Below, in pieces: positions 46,028 to 57,276 of a stretch of DNA of 64,000 nucleotides. How positions within the stretch are numbered: the stretch's first letter is position 1; the number at the start of each line of letters is the position of its first letter. The notes beneath the pieces are model-generated. The model ran no database searches. It was given only the letters and a program-made list of their open reading frames with translations, and was not told where the DNA came from. Position numbers and translations under genes: made by a program. Source of the DNA: Myrica gale (taxonomy: Eukaryota; Streptophyta; Magnoliopsida; Fagales; Myricaceae). The stretch lies in contig OZ005605.1 in assembly GCA_963930655.1 (NCBI GenBank), forward strand, positions 13,027,501-13,091,500. Reading direction: 5' to 3'.

Positions 46028-49000
46028 CATTCATGTGATCATCCCGAGTTACTTCCTACTTCTCTCAATCTCTGTCGGATTGTAACTATCTCTCTTGGTC
46101 CCGATCTGTGTACCTAGCTTTGAAATCCAAAAATAAGTTTGGTTTCATCCACGGGACTCTCAAAGAACCTCCATAATCTGATTCTTTGTCTATTGCTTTG
46201 AATCATTGTGATACAGTGATCCTCTCATGGATCCTTAATTCCTTGTCAAAGGAGATAGCAGCTAGTGTCATATACATGAACTCTTCGTTTGACATTTGGA
46301 CAGAACTCAAAGCGCAATTTTCACAGAGCGATGGACCATTGATTTTTCGTATTCAGAGATCTATAGCTGATTTACGCCAAGATCAATTGGATGTAACTAG
46401 TTACTACACTCAATTGAAAAGTTTTTGGGAAGAATTACTGAATTATCATCCCTTACCAGATTGTGGATGCTCTGAAATTCGTTCTTTTGTTGGATACTAT
46501 CAAAAGAATTATATAATGAAATTTCTCATGGGCTTAATTCCGAATTTACTGTTCTTCGTCGCCAAATACTAATGATGGATCTTTTACCTAACATAAATAA
46601 AGTTTTCTCATTAGTCTTACAAGAGGAACGACAGAGAGGCTCTATGTCTGTGCATTTAGGTTCAACTGTGGAATCAGTTGCCTTAGCAGCTAAAGTAGAT
46701 GGTCATTTTAAGAACATACCTTTATGTAGTCATTGTGAGATTCTAGGACATACAACAGAGAAATGGTACAAGTTTTCTATTAAATCTACTGTTGCTATCA
46801 ATTCATGGATTGTGGATTATGGTGCAACTGATCACATTGTATGTTCAGTTTCTTCTCTCACATGGATAACACATTGCATCACATTGAGATAATTGTTCCC
46901 GTTACTCATCTTGGAGAAGGGAGACTTTCAGCTGATTTGTTACTTACCGACGTGTTGTGTGTGCCTTCTTTTGGTTTCAATTTGATTTCAGCAAGCAAGC
47001 TTACATGTCAAAATTCTTGTTGTTTTGTCTTTCTTGCTAACCATTGTTTTCTCCGGGACCTACCAACATGGAGGACGATTGGGATGGGTGAGCTGAGGAA
47101 TGGATTGTACTATTGGGTTCCTCATTTTTCACCAAGTTTGTCATCCAATTTTTCATGTTTTCATGTTAATAAGTCTGATGTCAATCTGTGGCATATTAGA
47201 TTAGGAAATCCTTCAATAACCAGAATGTCTCTTCTTAAGAAGTACATTGCTGACATTTCAATTACAGAATTTGCTTCTTGTTCTACTTGTCCTCTTGCTA
47301 AACAAAAGAGATTTCCTTTTCCTACCAGCATCAACAAATATGAATTTGATTTTCAACTCATTCATTGTGACATTTGGGGTCCTATGGCTACTCCTACTCT
47401 AGAAGGTTTCAAATACTTTCCTTCAATAGTTGGTGATTACTCTCATTCTACTTGGGTTTACTTAATGAGTCAGAAACTCGATCCCTATTACAATCATTCT
47501 TCCAGACTATTGAAACACAATATTCAGCTCAAATCAAAGTCATTAGAACAGATAATGGCTATGATTTTGTCATAAAAGAATTCTATGCTTCTCGAGGTGT
47601 AATACATCAACATAGTTGTATTGAAACTCCACAAAAAAATTCTGTTGTAGAGAGAAAACATCAACATACATTGAATGTAGCTAGATCTCTCATGTTTCAA
47701 GCTAGTCTTCCACTTCACTTTTAGTTGCTGTTTATTTGATAAACAGAATTCCAACTCCAGTTTTAAACAATATTACTCCTTTTGAAATATTGTTTAAGAC
47801 TACTCCATATCAGCATCTCAGAGTCTTCGGATCATTATGTTTTGCTTTTTCTCTTACCAATCATCGTACCAAATTTTCTCCTAGAGCTAGAAGATGTGTG
47901 TTTCTAGGTTACCCTTTCGGTGTAAAAGGGTACAAGCTATTTGATCTAGATGCCCATGTCTTTTTCATTTACAGGGATGTTACATTCCATGAAGACACTT
48001 TTCCTTATAAAAGTTCTTCATCTACACCTAATTTTGATAGCTTATTTGAATCTACTCATCATTCTCAGGACACTTCAGCTTTAGTCCTTCCCATTCCCAT
48101 TTCTGAACCTGTTGAATATCCTTTCATCTCACCTGAATTTGATGTTCCTGCTATACATACAGATTTGACTTCTAATCCTACAGATTTTGTTTCTACAACT
48201 TTTGTTCCTCCAGTGTCTGATCCTTCTATTAGGAAGTCTACTAGAATTCATAAACTTCCCGCTTATCTTGATGCTTACCACTGCCAACAGGTCACTTCCT
48301 TCCTCTCATCTTAGTCGGATTCCAATGTTAGTTCTCTTGGTAAGCATGGTACACCTTATCCTTTATTTGCCTCACTCACCTATGACAGATTATCTCCAAG
48401 ACAATGGATTTTTTCCTTGTCTATTTCCACTCATTTTGAGCCGCAACCTTATCAGCAAGCTGTCCAATATCCTCATTGGAGAGTAGCCATGGCTGCTGAA
48501 ATTTCTGCTCTTGAACAAAATGAGACTTAGGTTTTGACTCCTTTTCCATCTAACAAACATCCTATTAGGTGTAAATGGATATATAAAGTCAAATACAAGG
48601 CTGATGGTACTGTTGAGCGGTACAAAGTACGGTTGGTGGCTAAAGGATATACCCAACAAGAAGGTTTTGATTACTATGAGACCTTTAGTCCGGTAGCCAA
48701 ACTCACAACTGTTAGGATACTCCTTTCCATAGCTGCTGTCAAGAATTGGTCTTTGCACCAATTAGATGTGAACAATGCATTTTTTAATGGTGATATTGAT
48801 GAAGATGTTTATATGTCCTTACCTCTTGGATTTGACAGCAAGGGGGAAAATATGGTCTGCAATCTAAAGAAGTCTTTATATGATTTAAAACTAAAGAAGT
48901 CTTTGTAAAATTTGATTTCACATTGGTTGAATCTGGTTTTAGTCAATCACGGGCAAATTACTCCTTATTTACCCAAAAGCAATGCACTTTATTCATTGTT

Positions 49001-49962
49001 CTACTTGTCTATGTAGATGATATTTTAAAAGCAAGTAATGATAGTGTTGTTGTAGAAGAGTTGAAAGTCTATTTGAATAGCAAATTCAAATTAAAAGATC
49101 TTGGAAAGTTGAAGTTCTTCTTGGGTTTGGAGTCTGCAAGATCATCTAAAGGCATTAATTTGTGTCAAAGAAAGTATGCTTTAGAGATCATATCAGATTG
49201 TGGATTATTGGGTGGAAAACCAGCAAAATTTCCTATGGAACAACATCTAAAACTTACAAACGATGATGGGGAAGAAGTGGATGATCCAAGTCATTATAGG
49301 AGGCTAGTAGGGAGATTTATTTACTTGACTATAACTAGGCCTGATATTGCATATATTTTGTGCAAAGGCTATGTCAGTTTATGAATTGTCTAAGGCAACC
49401 ACATAGCCTATCGTGTAGTCCATTAAATTAAAGGCATTTTTGGTCTTGGTTTGTTCTTCTCTGCAAAACCAACTTCTTTGCATCTAAAAGCTTTTGCTGA
49501 CTCTGATTATGCAGGCCGTCAAGATACCCGAAGATTAATTACAGGCTTTACAGTGTTCATTGATGATAGTTTGGTGTCATGGAAGTCAACGAAGCATCAT
49601 GTAGTCTCTTAGTCATCTGCAGAAGCAGAGTACAGGGCTATGGCCTCTGCTGTTTGTGAGTTAACATGGCTGAGAAGTTTGTTGGTGGATTTTGATGTTG
49701 AACATTCACAATATGCCTTATGTTCTATGATAATCAAGCAGCAATTCATATTTCCGTCAATCCGGTGTTTCATGAAAGAACTAAACATATAGAAGTGGAT
49801 TGTCACACTATAAGGGAAAAATTGCAACCTGGTTTAATTCGAATTTTGCATGTTAATGCTCAACATCAAATTTCTGATGTGTTGACTAAAGGATTGGGTT
49901 TAGCTCAGTTTAATCACCTAGTAGGCAAGATGAGATTGTTAAACATATATCATCCATCTTGA
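46028..49962 (+). pseudogene. Degenerate Ty1/copia element 3 gag-pol, 5' end missing
   Basis: The region opens inside Gag (CNYLSWSRSVYLALK near 46075) without LTR or leader. Gag continues in 46186-46572. The zinc knuckle is damaged: CSHCEILGHTTEKW has Trp for the last Cys. Protease reads DYGATDHIV with Tyr in place of Thr/Ser (46802-46890). Integrase spans 46841-47724 (LWHIRLGNPS, CSTCPLAK, HCDIWGPM, RTDNG, ERKHQHTLN). RT is 48534-49384 with a short deletion after LYDLK and YVDDILKAS intact. RNase H ends NIYHPS at 49962. Same general lineage as copia element 1 by eye. Many stops; not functional. Confidence 0.85.
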
Positions 49963-50175
49963 GGGGGAATATTAACGAAGTGCTGAGCTGGATGCTAAGC
50001 TTGAGCTGCAAGTTATAAGTTGGAAGTTACACGCTGGAAGTTGGTTTCACGATTTCAGTTTGTTGAAACAAATTGTATTCATTATACTCTTTTTGTATAT
50101 ATAGAAACAGAGGTTGTAATACATAAAGATATCTCAGTCAATGAAAGTTTTCTCTCTCCATACTTGTGTTTCTTA
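49963..50175 (+). repeat. Polypurine tract and partial 3' LTR of copia element 3
   Basis: GAGGGGGAA directly after the pol stop is the polypurine tract. LTR-like sequence with a TATATAG box near 50096 follows. No 5' LTR exists, so the right boundary is not defined. Confidence 0.6.
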
Positions 50176-52068
50176 ATAGATCCCTCTATCTCCTTCTCCA
50201 CATTCGCATTCGCATTCACCTTAAGTTCTGTCTCAACAGCCCAACTTTGCTTGACCACGGTTTCAGGAACCAATGCACACTTCCCTTCTATTGAACCACT
50301 CACAACGCCAGCAATGCTATGATCCACAAACATGCTACCAGCACCAACGCTAGTAAGAGACTCCAAACACAGATCCCCGAAGACAGGGGCCAATACAACA
50401 TCCCACGCGCTCTCACGCTCAGCTAGCACATGTCGCGCATCTTCTGTCTGATACTCTAAATTCTCTCAAAACAAAGGTTAAGAATCAAAAGAGAGAAATC
50501 TTGAAATCAAATTATCAAATATGGTAATCTTGGCATAATGAGGTTGGGGATTTGTTAATACAGTTTCTGGAATGTATATATATAAGAGGGATAGAAGAAT
50601 CTCGAAGGTCCATGGTTATAGGCAAACAACAAACAATTGATTAAGCGTAACATCCAATCTGTTATTCTATTGCACAGTAAACTCTACATGAATGCCAAGC
50701 AAACTCGAAAGTTTTATCCACATATTCCAGAACACTCCAAGTTTCTAATAACCACTTCATAACTTCGATTTCTTCATACCCTTCCAATCTTTCAATCTCA
50801 TGAATGTTATAACAAGACACAGAACCTTTGTACACGACTGATCATGCCAACGATCAAACATTTACATATTTCACTATCAAAGAGATAGAGATGCCGGGCC
50901 AGTGTAGATTACGGCAAAGTTTTGAGGAATATCTTAATAACGCTTACATATTTATGGACAAGTCTTTGGCTTTATTATATCCAACTTGTATACTCCTTAC
51001 AAGACTTCGACATAAATATTCCGAAAGTGACGAGGACGGAAAAGGGTCTTTTTGTCTACATACGAAATTTATTGATATATATATGGCTCTCATTTTTCGG
51101 ATCCCATTAAAGAAGGAAACATGGTTGCAGGAATTATTGAAAGTTGACCAATTCAAGCAGGCTCCGATGATATTCCAAGAATCCAAGCTTGTCCATGTAC
51201 AGTTCTGCAACCTAAATGACAGAATTGTTCACACTTCGTTCAGGACTTTTGTCTATCATATTATTGCATTGCTCAAATTTTCTTTCTTTTATGTTATTTT
51301 TCTCTTCACCCAAACTGTCTATACCTGATCATTGTTTTTCTGGAGTTAGTTGTTCTCAAGGCTATACATATATGATGATTCACTATGATCAGAGCCGAAG
51401 GCAAAACATTCAATTTTTGGAATGGGACAAACTTAAATTTGGAGAAATCTCAATGAAAAAAAAATTAAAAAAAGAGGTAATTTCATAGTTTGCCCTTTTT
51501 TAAACTATGAGTAAAAATCAATGTCGCCCCTAACTATTTTTTACGCCTTCTAAGTTTCCAAAATCATCAATGTACATCCTCAGTCCAAATCAGCATTTAA
51601 ATTTGACAGAAAATGTAAAAAATGACCGAAATGCCCTCTAAGATAAAAATTACCAAGAATATATAAACAATTAAAAGGATCTCATTCAGCCATGCGAGTT
51701 ACCAAGAATATATATATATATTGCAATTTTAAAATTCTTTACACGACATAGAAGAAAGATTTAGAGATAATAAAATAAAGGTAGTGTGGAAGTGAGGTTG
51801 CTTCTAGATGATTCATTCCACACCTCATGATAATGTGTACGTTATGCAATAATATAATGCCGGTTATCTACAAAATCTTGATAAATTGACAATTATTTTG
51901 TTTGAATGGGTATACCCTAAAGTTTGGTAGGCCGATGTTCTATGGTTGAATAGGAGAAAATATTTTATATACATAAACAAATTCTGGAATTTTCTACTTC
52001 AGCTTAATTAAGTGGCAACGGGTCGAAAGAGATCTCCATGAGGATTTCAATACTTGCGTCGAGTAGAC

Positions 52069-52107
<39 letters not shown>

Positions 52108-54726
52108 CAACGCCGTGTCAATTTCTACAGACGATCGATCCAATTGTATAGTTTCATATTTCGATCCGACATTTTCAAGAGTGGACTTGTTAGAGAGTAG
52201 ATTAAGCAGCTGTCAATAGACGTTTTATATATATATATTCTCCTTAGCTTCCACTCATACTCAGTTCTACGCATATGCACGTCGACGTCGCTACTGCTTG
52301 AATCAGCCTTATTTTTTAAAATTAATTATACAATTAATGATGGTTTTGTGTATCATGTGTATAACATGAGAAGAAATGCAAAAGTCTAAAAATAACATGC
52401 GCATGCGTGTAATTTAAGTATTTAGGTCCATATTTATAGCATTATAAATCTACGACGACTAGTCGAGGCGTGGATCCTCCTTTTTTTAAATATATATATT
52501 TTCTTGCAAGCTGTTTCTCTTTTTCTCTAGCTAAGTACTTCACGAATAAATACGTACGTGGTTATACGATTATTATTAGCCGCCCAGTTAGGCCATTGAC
52601 TAAATTGTAAGCTTCATGCTAAAGGCCGTTCAACGCCGCTCTCTCTGTTGGATATGCACACTAGCTAGTCAAGATCATATCACCCTGTTACGCAGTTTTG
52701 CGAGTGAACATGAAGTAACGATTCATTGACTTTGTCATCGATCCTCAAGCGGGCTTGAAGCAGTCATGGATGTTATCAAGTTTTCCTTGGCAACTTCACC
52801 ACTTAAGCCTATTCCTCATTACTGCGGTCAAGTGGTGAGCTGGTTGAATATACATATATATATATATTATATGTAGCTAGTCTTCCCGATTGATTTTTTA
52901 TTGGAATAGCTCATCATATATATAAGAAAAAAAATTCCATCATTCATAAAGCCAATTCTGATAACCCATGAATACCTACAAATTTGGTCAATATTTCAGT
53001 CAAAATCACGTTGACATGCAGTCGGATTTGAATTAAGATTATTTCTAATTTATCTCCGACTTAGGTAAATAAATCAAACTAAAAAAAAAAAAGACACGAA
53101 ATATACAAGGTTGCAGTTAATCTCATATATATATGGATCTAATTTATTAAGAAATTAGAAGTATGAATTAATAGGGGACAGTTAAGTTTCTGCTTCATCG
53201 ATCAGAATTAGCTTCATACTAGTCAGACAAATATATTATATATATGTACTACGTACTCCGCTGAATATATATACTACGATTAATGCAGATCAGGCGATAG
53301 TTGTTGAATCAATCGATCCCATTTAATTTTTGAAGGAGACATTTAACATCTTGACCCGATATTATGGGGCAAAAAAAGGAAATATCATTAATTTGGAAGA
53401 AATTTTAAAAGAAAATGAAAATTTAATGGACAGTTTTTGTTTGCTTCCAGATCCCTCAACGGATATTTCTTGTGATCCCACCAAGGATATGTTCGGTTTG
53501 AGTAAAAATTGTAGAATTTTAGAGAAATTATGAATATTCATGTTGAATAGTATTTTATTGGTGTTTGTGTAAAGTGGAGAGAGAAATAATTTGATGTAAT
53601 TCTTTAATAAAAAAATATTGGAGTTAGGTGAAAAAGTATAAAGAAAAAAAATTTATGTTGAATAAAAATATTGGAGTTAGGTGAAAAAAGTTAAAGGATA
53701 AATGATTTGATGTAATTATTTAATGTAATTGCTTATTGCACAGATCATTAATTGCCAAATTAATCCTAATTCGTTTCAAATATTGTTTTATTCTTTCTTC
53801 TAATTTTCTGAAAAAAATCTAAATGTAGAAACTGACGTATAATTAATTGTATTAGCCTATATTTGTTTTGATGTTTCAAAAAAATTTTTTAATTTCAAAA
53901 TATATAGTGTAGCCAAAACATTTCCTTATTTTAAAGTTTTTTTTTCTTTTTCAAGAGAATGGGAGATCGAATTGATGCTACCGAGATGTTGGCCACTCGG
54001 CCTTTTGTGTCGTGTATGTGTCAACGTTAATTATGCCCATTGTTCGCCTTTCGACGTTGTTTTTTTTTATATATATATTAATTTCTAAGCTTTCTGTCAT
54101 GTTCGTCTTATATAGATTTATTTTGTAAAATTTTAGTATTATTAAAATTTTAGATATTAAATTTAGTAAAAAAGTGTAAAAGATAAGTTTTTATATGTTT
54201 TATAAAAAAAATAATAATTTAATGAAAAAGAAATAAATTATATTATAGTATTTTATTAAATTAAAATAGTAGTAGAAGTTATTACAAGTATCTTTCTAAT
54301 ATTCTCCTGCAAATATCAGTATCTCGGATATGAGAGATAGACAGAGAGATATAATATACAAATTAGATGTCTTTTCCGAGCATTAATGATAAAGTGACAA
54401 AAAATCCATAGATTTATAGAAACTTTTGGGGACCTTAGGTTTCGACATCAGTAAGTTACGATATTTCTCTTTGCTGAGGTGTGCATGACATTGCCTTTAC
54501 GCATAATATATATATTCGAGAAAATTTCTTCAGGGAAATTTGGGAATTTATTGTTCATGAAAATGCATGCGATCTTAAATTTAAGTACAACAAAGACTTG
54601 GAATGTCAATGTGTAAGAAACCTATGTTCACCGTCATGTGGTTTGAATTTTCTTGGTCAAATCATGAGGTGCCTTGCACGATCTTCTTATCTATTGTTTA
54701 ACGATCTTTGTGGCCATACTCGACCC
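50176..54726. other. AT-rich intergenic region with unassigned ORFs
   Basis: Two ORFs look partly coding but match no family I know: 50082-50429 minus (115 aa) and 50828-51328 plus (166 aa, opening on TTG). An (AT)n microsatellite lies at 52073-52102. Numerous TATATA tracts occur at 52220-53270. No transposon with both ends was recognised. Confidence 0.45.
52073..52102. repeat. (AT)n microsatellite
   Basis: An uninterrupted alternating A/T tract of about 30 bp sits in an AT-rich region. Confidence 0.9.
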
Positions 54727-54733
54727 TATAAAT
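54727..54733 (+). promoter_or_regulatory. TATA box of the intact BBE-like gene
   Basis: TATAAAT in the context CCCTATAAATTACC, 97 bp before the ATG, predicts a transcription start near 54758 and a ~65-nt 5' UTR. Confidence 0.65.
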
Positions 54734-54823
54734 TACCACCTCAAGCGTTGCAGGACAGATCCAACCTTTGTTACAAGACAATAATCCAAGATTATAACCA
54801 TAGGAGTTTTAAGGCCTACAATA

Positions 54824-56401
54824 ATGCTCTCGCTGCTCTCAATCCTCCTGCTCAGTATCCCATGGCAAACTTCGGGATCCTCATCTTCTGGGTCCCTTAT
54901 CGACTGCCTTTTGAAGCACTCTCTGCCCTCTCACCCAATCTCTGCAGCTATATATACTCCAAACAATACCTCCTACTCTTCTGTTTTGCAATCCTATATC
55001 CGTAACCTACGCTTCAACACTTCCACAACCCGTAAACCTTATCTCATTGTCACCGCCTTGCATGTGTCCCACATTCAAGCGGCCGTAATATGTGCTCAAA
55101 AGCATAACCTGCAAATGAAAATCCGAAGTGGAGGCCATGACTATGAGGGTGTGTCTTACGTGGCCGAAGTCCCATTCTTTATCCTTGACATGTTCAATCT
55201 CCGTTCCATTGACATTGACATGAAGAGTGAGACAGCTTGGGTCCAGGCTGGGGCAACTCTTGGCGAAGTTTACTATAGAATCGCCAACAAAAGTAAAACT
55301 CATGGCTTCCCTGCTGGTGTGTGTCCCACTGTTGGTGTGGGAGGGCATTTCAGCGGAGGTGGCTATGGCAATATGATGAGGAAGTATGGCCTCTCGGTGG
55401 ATAACATTATAGATGCTCAATTGGTCGATGTTAATGGCAGACTTCTTAATAGAACATCCATGGGAGAAGACCTGTTTTGGGCCATTACAGGTGGTGGAGG
55501 AGCTAGCTTTGGAGTGGTTGTTTCGTACAAAATCAGACTTGTTCGTGTTCCGGAATTAGTAACTGTTTTCAATGTTGCAAAGACCTTGGAACAGAATGCC
55601 ACAGACATTGTGTCCCGGTGGCAACATGTTGCAGATAAGCTGGATAAAGATCTGTTCATCAGGCTCATCCTTGACGTGGTAAATGGAACTGAAGGGAAGA
55701 AGACTGGAAGGGCTACATTCTTTGCACTGTTCCTTGGAGACTCCAATAGACTTCTCTCCGTCATGAACAAGAGCTTCCCTGAACTGGGTTTGCGAAAATC
55801 TGATTGCAATGAGACGAGCTGGGTTCAATCTGTCCTTTTCTGGACAAACTTCCCCCTTGGGACGCCAAACGATGTTTTACTCAGTCGAACGCCACAGACT
55901 CTGCCCTACTTGAAGAGGAAATCAGACTACGTGAAGAATCCAATTTCAAAGGATGGTTTGAACACGATTTGGAAGAGATTAATTCAGCTGCAGTCCGTGG
56001 CTCTGACGTTCAATCCCTATGGCGGAAGAATGAGTGAGATTCCCGCTGAGGCTTCTCCTTTCCCACACCGAGCTGGGAACCTGGCAAAAATTCAGTACGC
56101 AGTAAACTGGAACGCGGCAGGGAAGGAGGTGACTGATTATTATATAAATTTGACAAGAAAGCTCTACAGATACATGACTCCATTTATGTCCAAGAACCCA
56201 AGGGAGGCATTTTACAACTACAAAGATCTTGACTTGGGTATCAACCATAACGGCAAGAATAGCTACTCGGAAGGAAGAGTATACGGGATCAAGTATTTCA
56301 AGGGTAATTTTAACAGGTTGGTAAATATCAAGACTAAAGTTGATCCTGGTAACTTCTTCAGGAATGAACAAAGCATTCCCACCCTGCCATATGGGCACTA
56401 G
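54824..56401 (+). CDS. Berberine bridge enzyme-like FAD oxidase, intact
   Basis: BBE-like enzymes are secreted or vacuolar flavoproteins that oxidise alkaloids, monolignols or oligosaccharides with O2 or another acceptor; the substrate here cannot be told. One uninterrupted frame of 525 residues, normal for the family and intronless. Residues 1-20 form a signal peptide (MLSLLSILLLSIPW). The FAD-binding domain carries both covalent flavin anchors: His105 in RSGGHDYEG and Cys167 in GVCPTVGVGGHFSGGGYG. The loop ITGGGGASFGVV is at 221-232. The C-terminal block FYNYKDLDLG (463-472) and FFRNEQSIP near the end are intact. Several NxT/S sites fit a glycoprotein. The start at 54824 opens the signal peptide. 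A truncated relative lies at 30031. Confidence 0.95.
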   Translation: MLSLLSILLLSIPWQTSGSSSSGSLIDCLLKHSLPSHPISAAIYTPNNTSYSSVLQSYIRNLRFNTSTTRKPYLIVTALHVSHIQAAVICAQKHNLQMKIRSGGHDYEGVSYVAEVPFFILDMFNLRSIDIDMKSETAWVQAGATLGEVYYRIANKSKTHGFPAGVCPTVGVGGHFSGGGYGNMMRKYGLSVDNIIDAQLVDVNGRLLNRTSMGEDLFWAITGGGGASFGVVVSYKIRLVRVPELVTVFNVAKTLEQNATDIVSRWQHVADKLDKDLFIRLILDVVNGTEGKKTGRATFFALFLGDSNRLLSVMNKSFPELGLRKSDCNETSWVQSVLFWTNFPLGTPNDVLLSRTPQTLPYLKRKSDYVKNPISKDGLNTIWKRLIQLQSVALTFNPYGGRMSEIPAEASPFPHRAGNLAKIQYAVNWNAAGKEVTDYYINLTRKLYRYMTPFMSKNPREAFYNYKDLDLGINHNGKNSYSEGRVYGIKYFKGNFNRLVNIKTKVDPGNFFRNEQSIPTLPYGH

Positions 56402-57160
56402 TACGTAGAATGTTGTCTGGGGATATCGGACGTATTTGATTACCCGAAAACTAAATTGCCTGAAAGTCAATAGACCAATAAGCTTGTGGGATTCAATAAC
56501 AATGCACATTCTTATGACAAAGATGCGTATTGGATATAAGCTTGTTTAAGCTTTTGGTTATATATGTTATTGAATAATTAATACAGACGTTACTGACGTT
56601 AGTCCTGCCTTGCTTATAATTTGGACTCCAAGTTTTACCCCGTAGCATCATTTTTTCTTGCATGTGCAAATGTCATAGTCTTTGTATCAACTCTAACAAC
56701 ACAACAAATTTTCTCTTTAGCGAATAATTTTTTGCGTTCCTCGCGGAAAATGTCTATTTTGCGACGAAAATACATGATGAGTTTCGTCACTAAAAACTTA
56801 AAAAAATATCTTTATTTATAATTTAGTCACTCAAAGAGACTTTTAGCCACGAAAATATTTATCGTCAAAAATATCTTTGCCGAAATTAAGGCGGGAAGCT
56901 GACGCGAAAAGGCGGCAATTAATGTCTGAACGATCACATGCACATTAAGTTGAAACATGTATTCCAGAAATGTGGTTGCTAAAAGACCTTTTAGTAATAA
57001 AAAATGTTTGTCACAAAATTGGAAAGAAACATAAAATATATATATAACATAGAACAAAATACATCATGTATAAAACTGAAAAAAAGAAACATAAAACGTA
57101 GAAAAAAAAATGCATCAAAGCTCAGTACAAACATAACTGCTGTCAAGAGCTCCAATAGGC
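56402..57160. other. BBE-like 3' flank and intergenic DNA
   Basis: Contains a probable 3' UTR and AT-rich DNA. No gene or complete transposon was seen. Confidence 0.5.
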
Positions 57161-57200
57161 CGTCTACAACATAAAGGGGCCGGCTACAACATAAAGGGGC
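57161..57200. repeat. 20-bp tandem duplication
   Basis: CGTCTACAACATAAAGGGGC (57161-57180) is followed directly by CGGCTACAACATAAAGGGGC (57181-57200), one base different. Confidence 0.9.
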
Positions 57201-57276
57201 ATTGAGCCCTTGACGGGGCACAAGCCTAAGTACAAACACTAAGGTGGGCTCAAGGCCTACAAATACCATGACAGCG

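Noticed and set aside
45659..46030. 123-aa minus-strand ORF between Sirevirus and copia element 3
   Set aside because: No domain, signal or splice context; kept only as a note on the stretch.
50828..51328. 166-aa plus-strand ORF
   Set aside because: It opens only with TTG, has no recognisable domain and lies in AT-rich DNA. It may be a decayed exon, but that cannot be supported.
54481..55005. 174-aa ORF overlapping the start of the BBE-like gene
   Set aside because: Its second half is an alternative frame of the BBE-like coding region, and it spans the TATA box.
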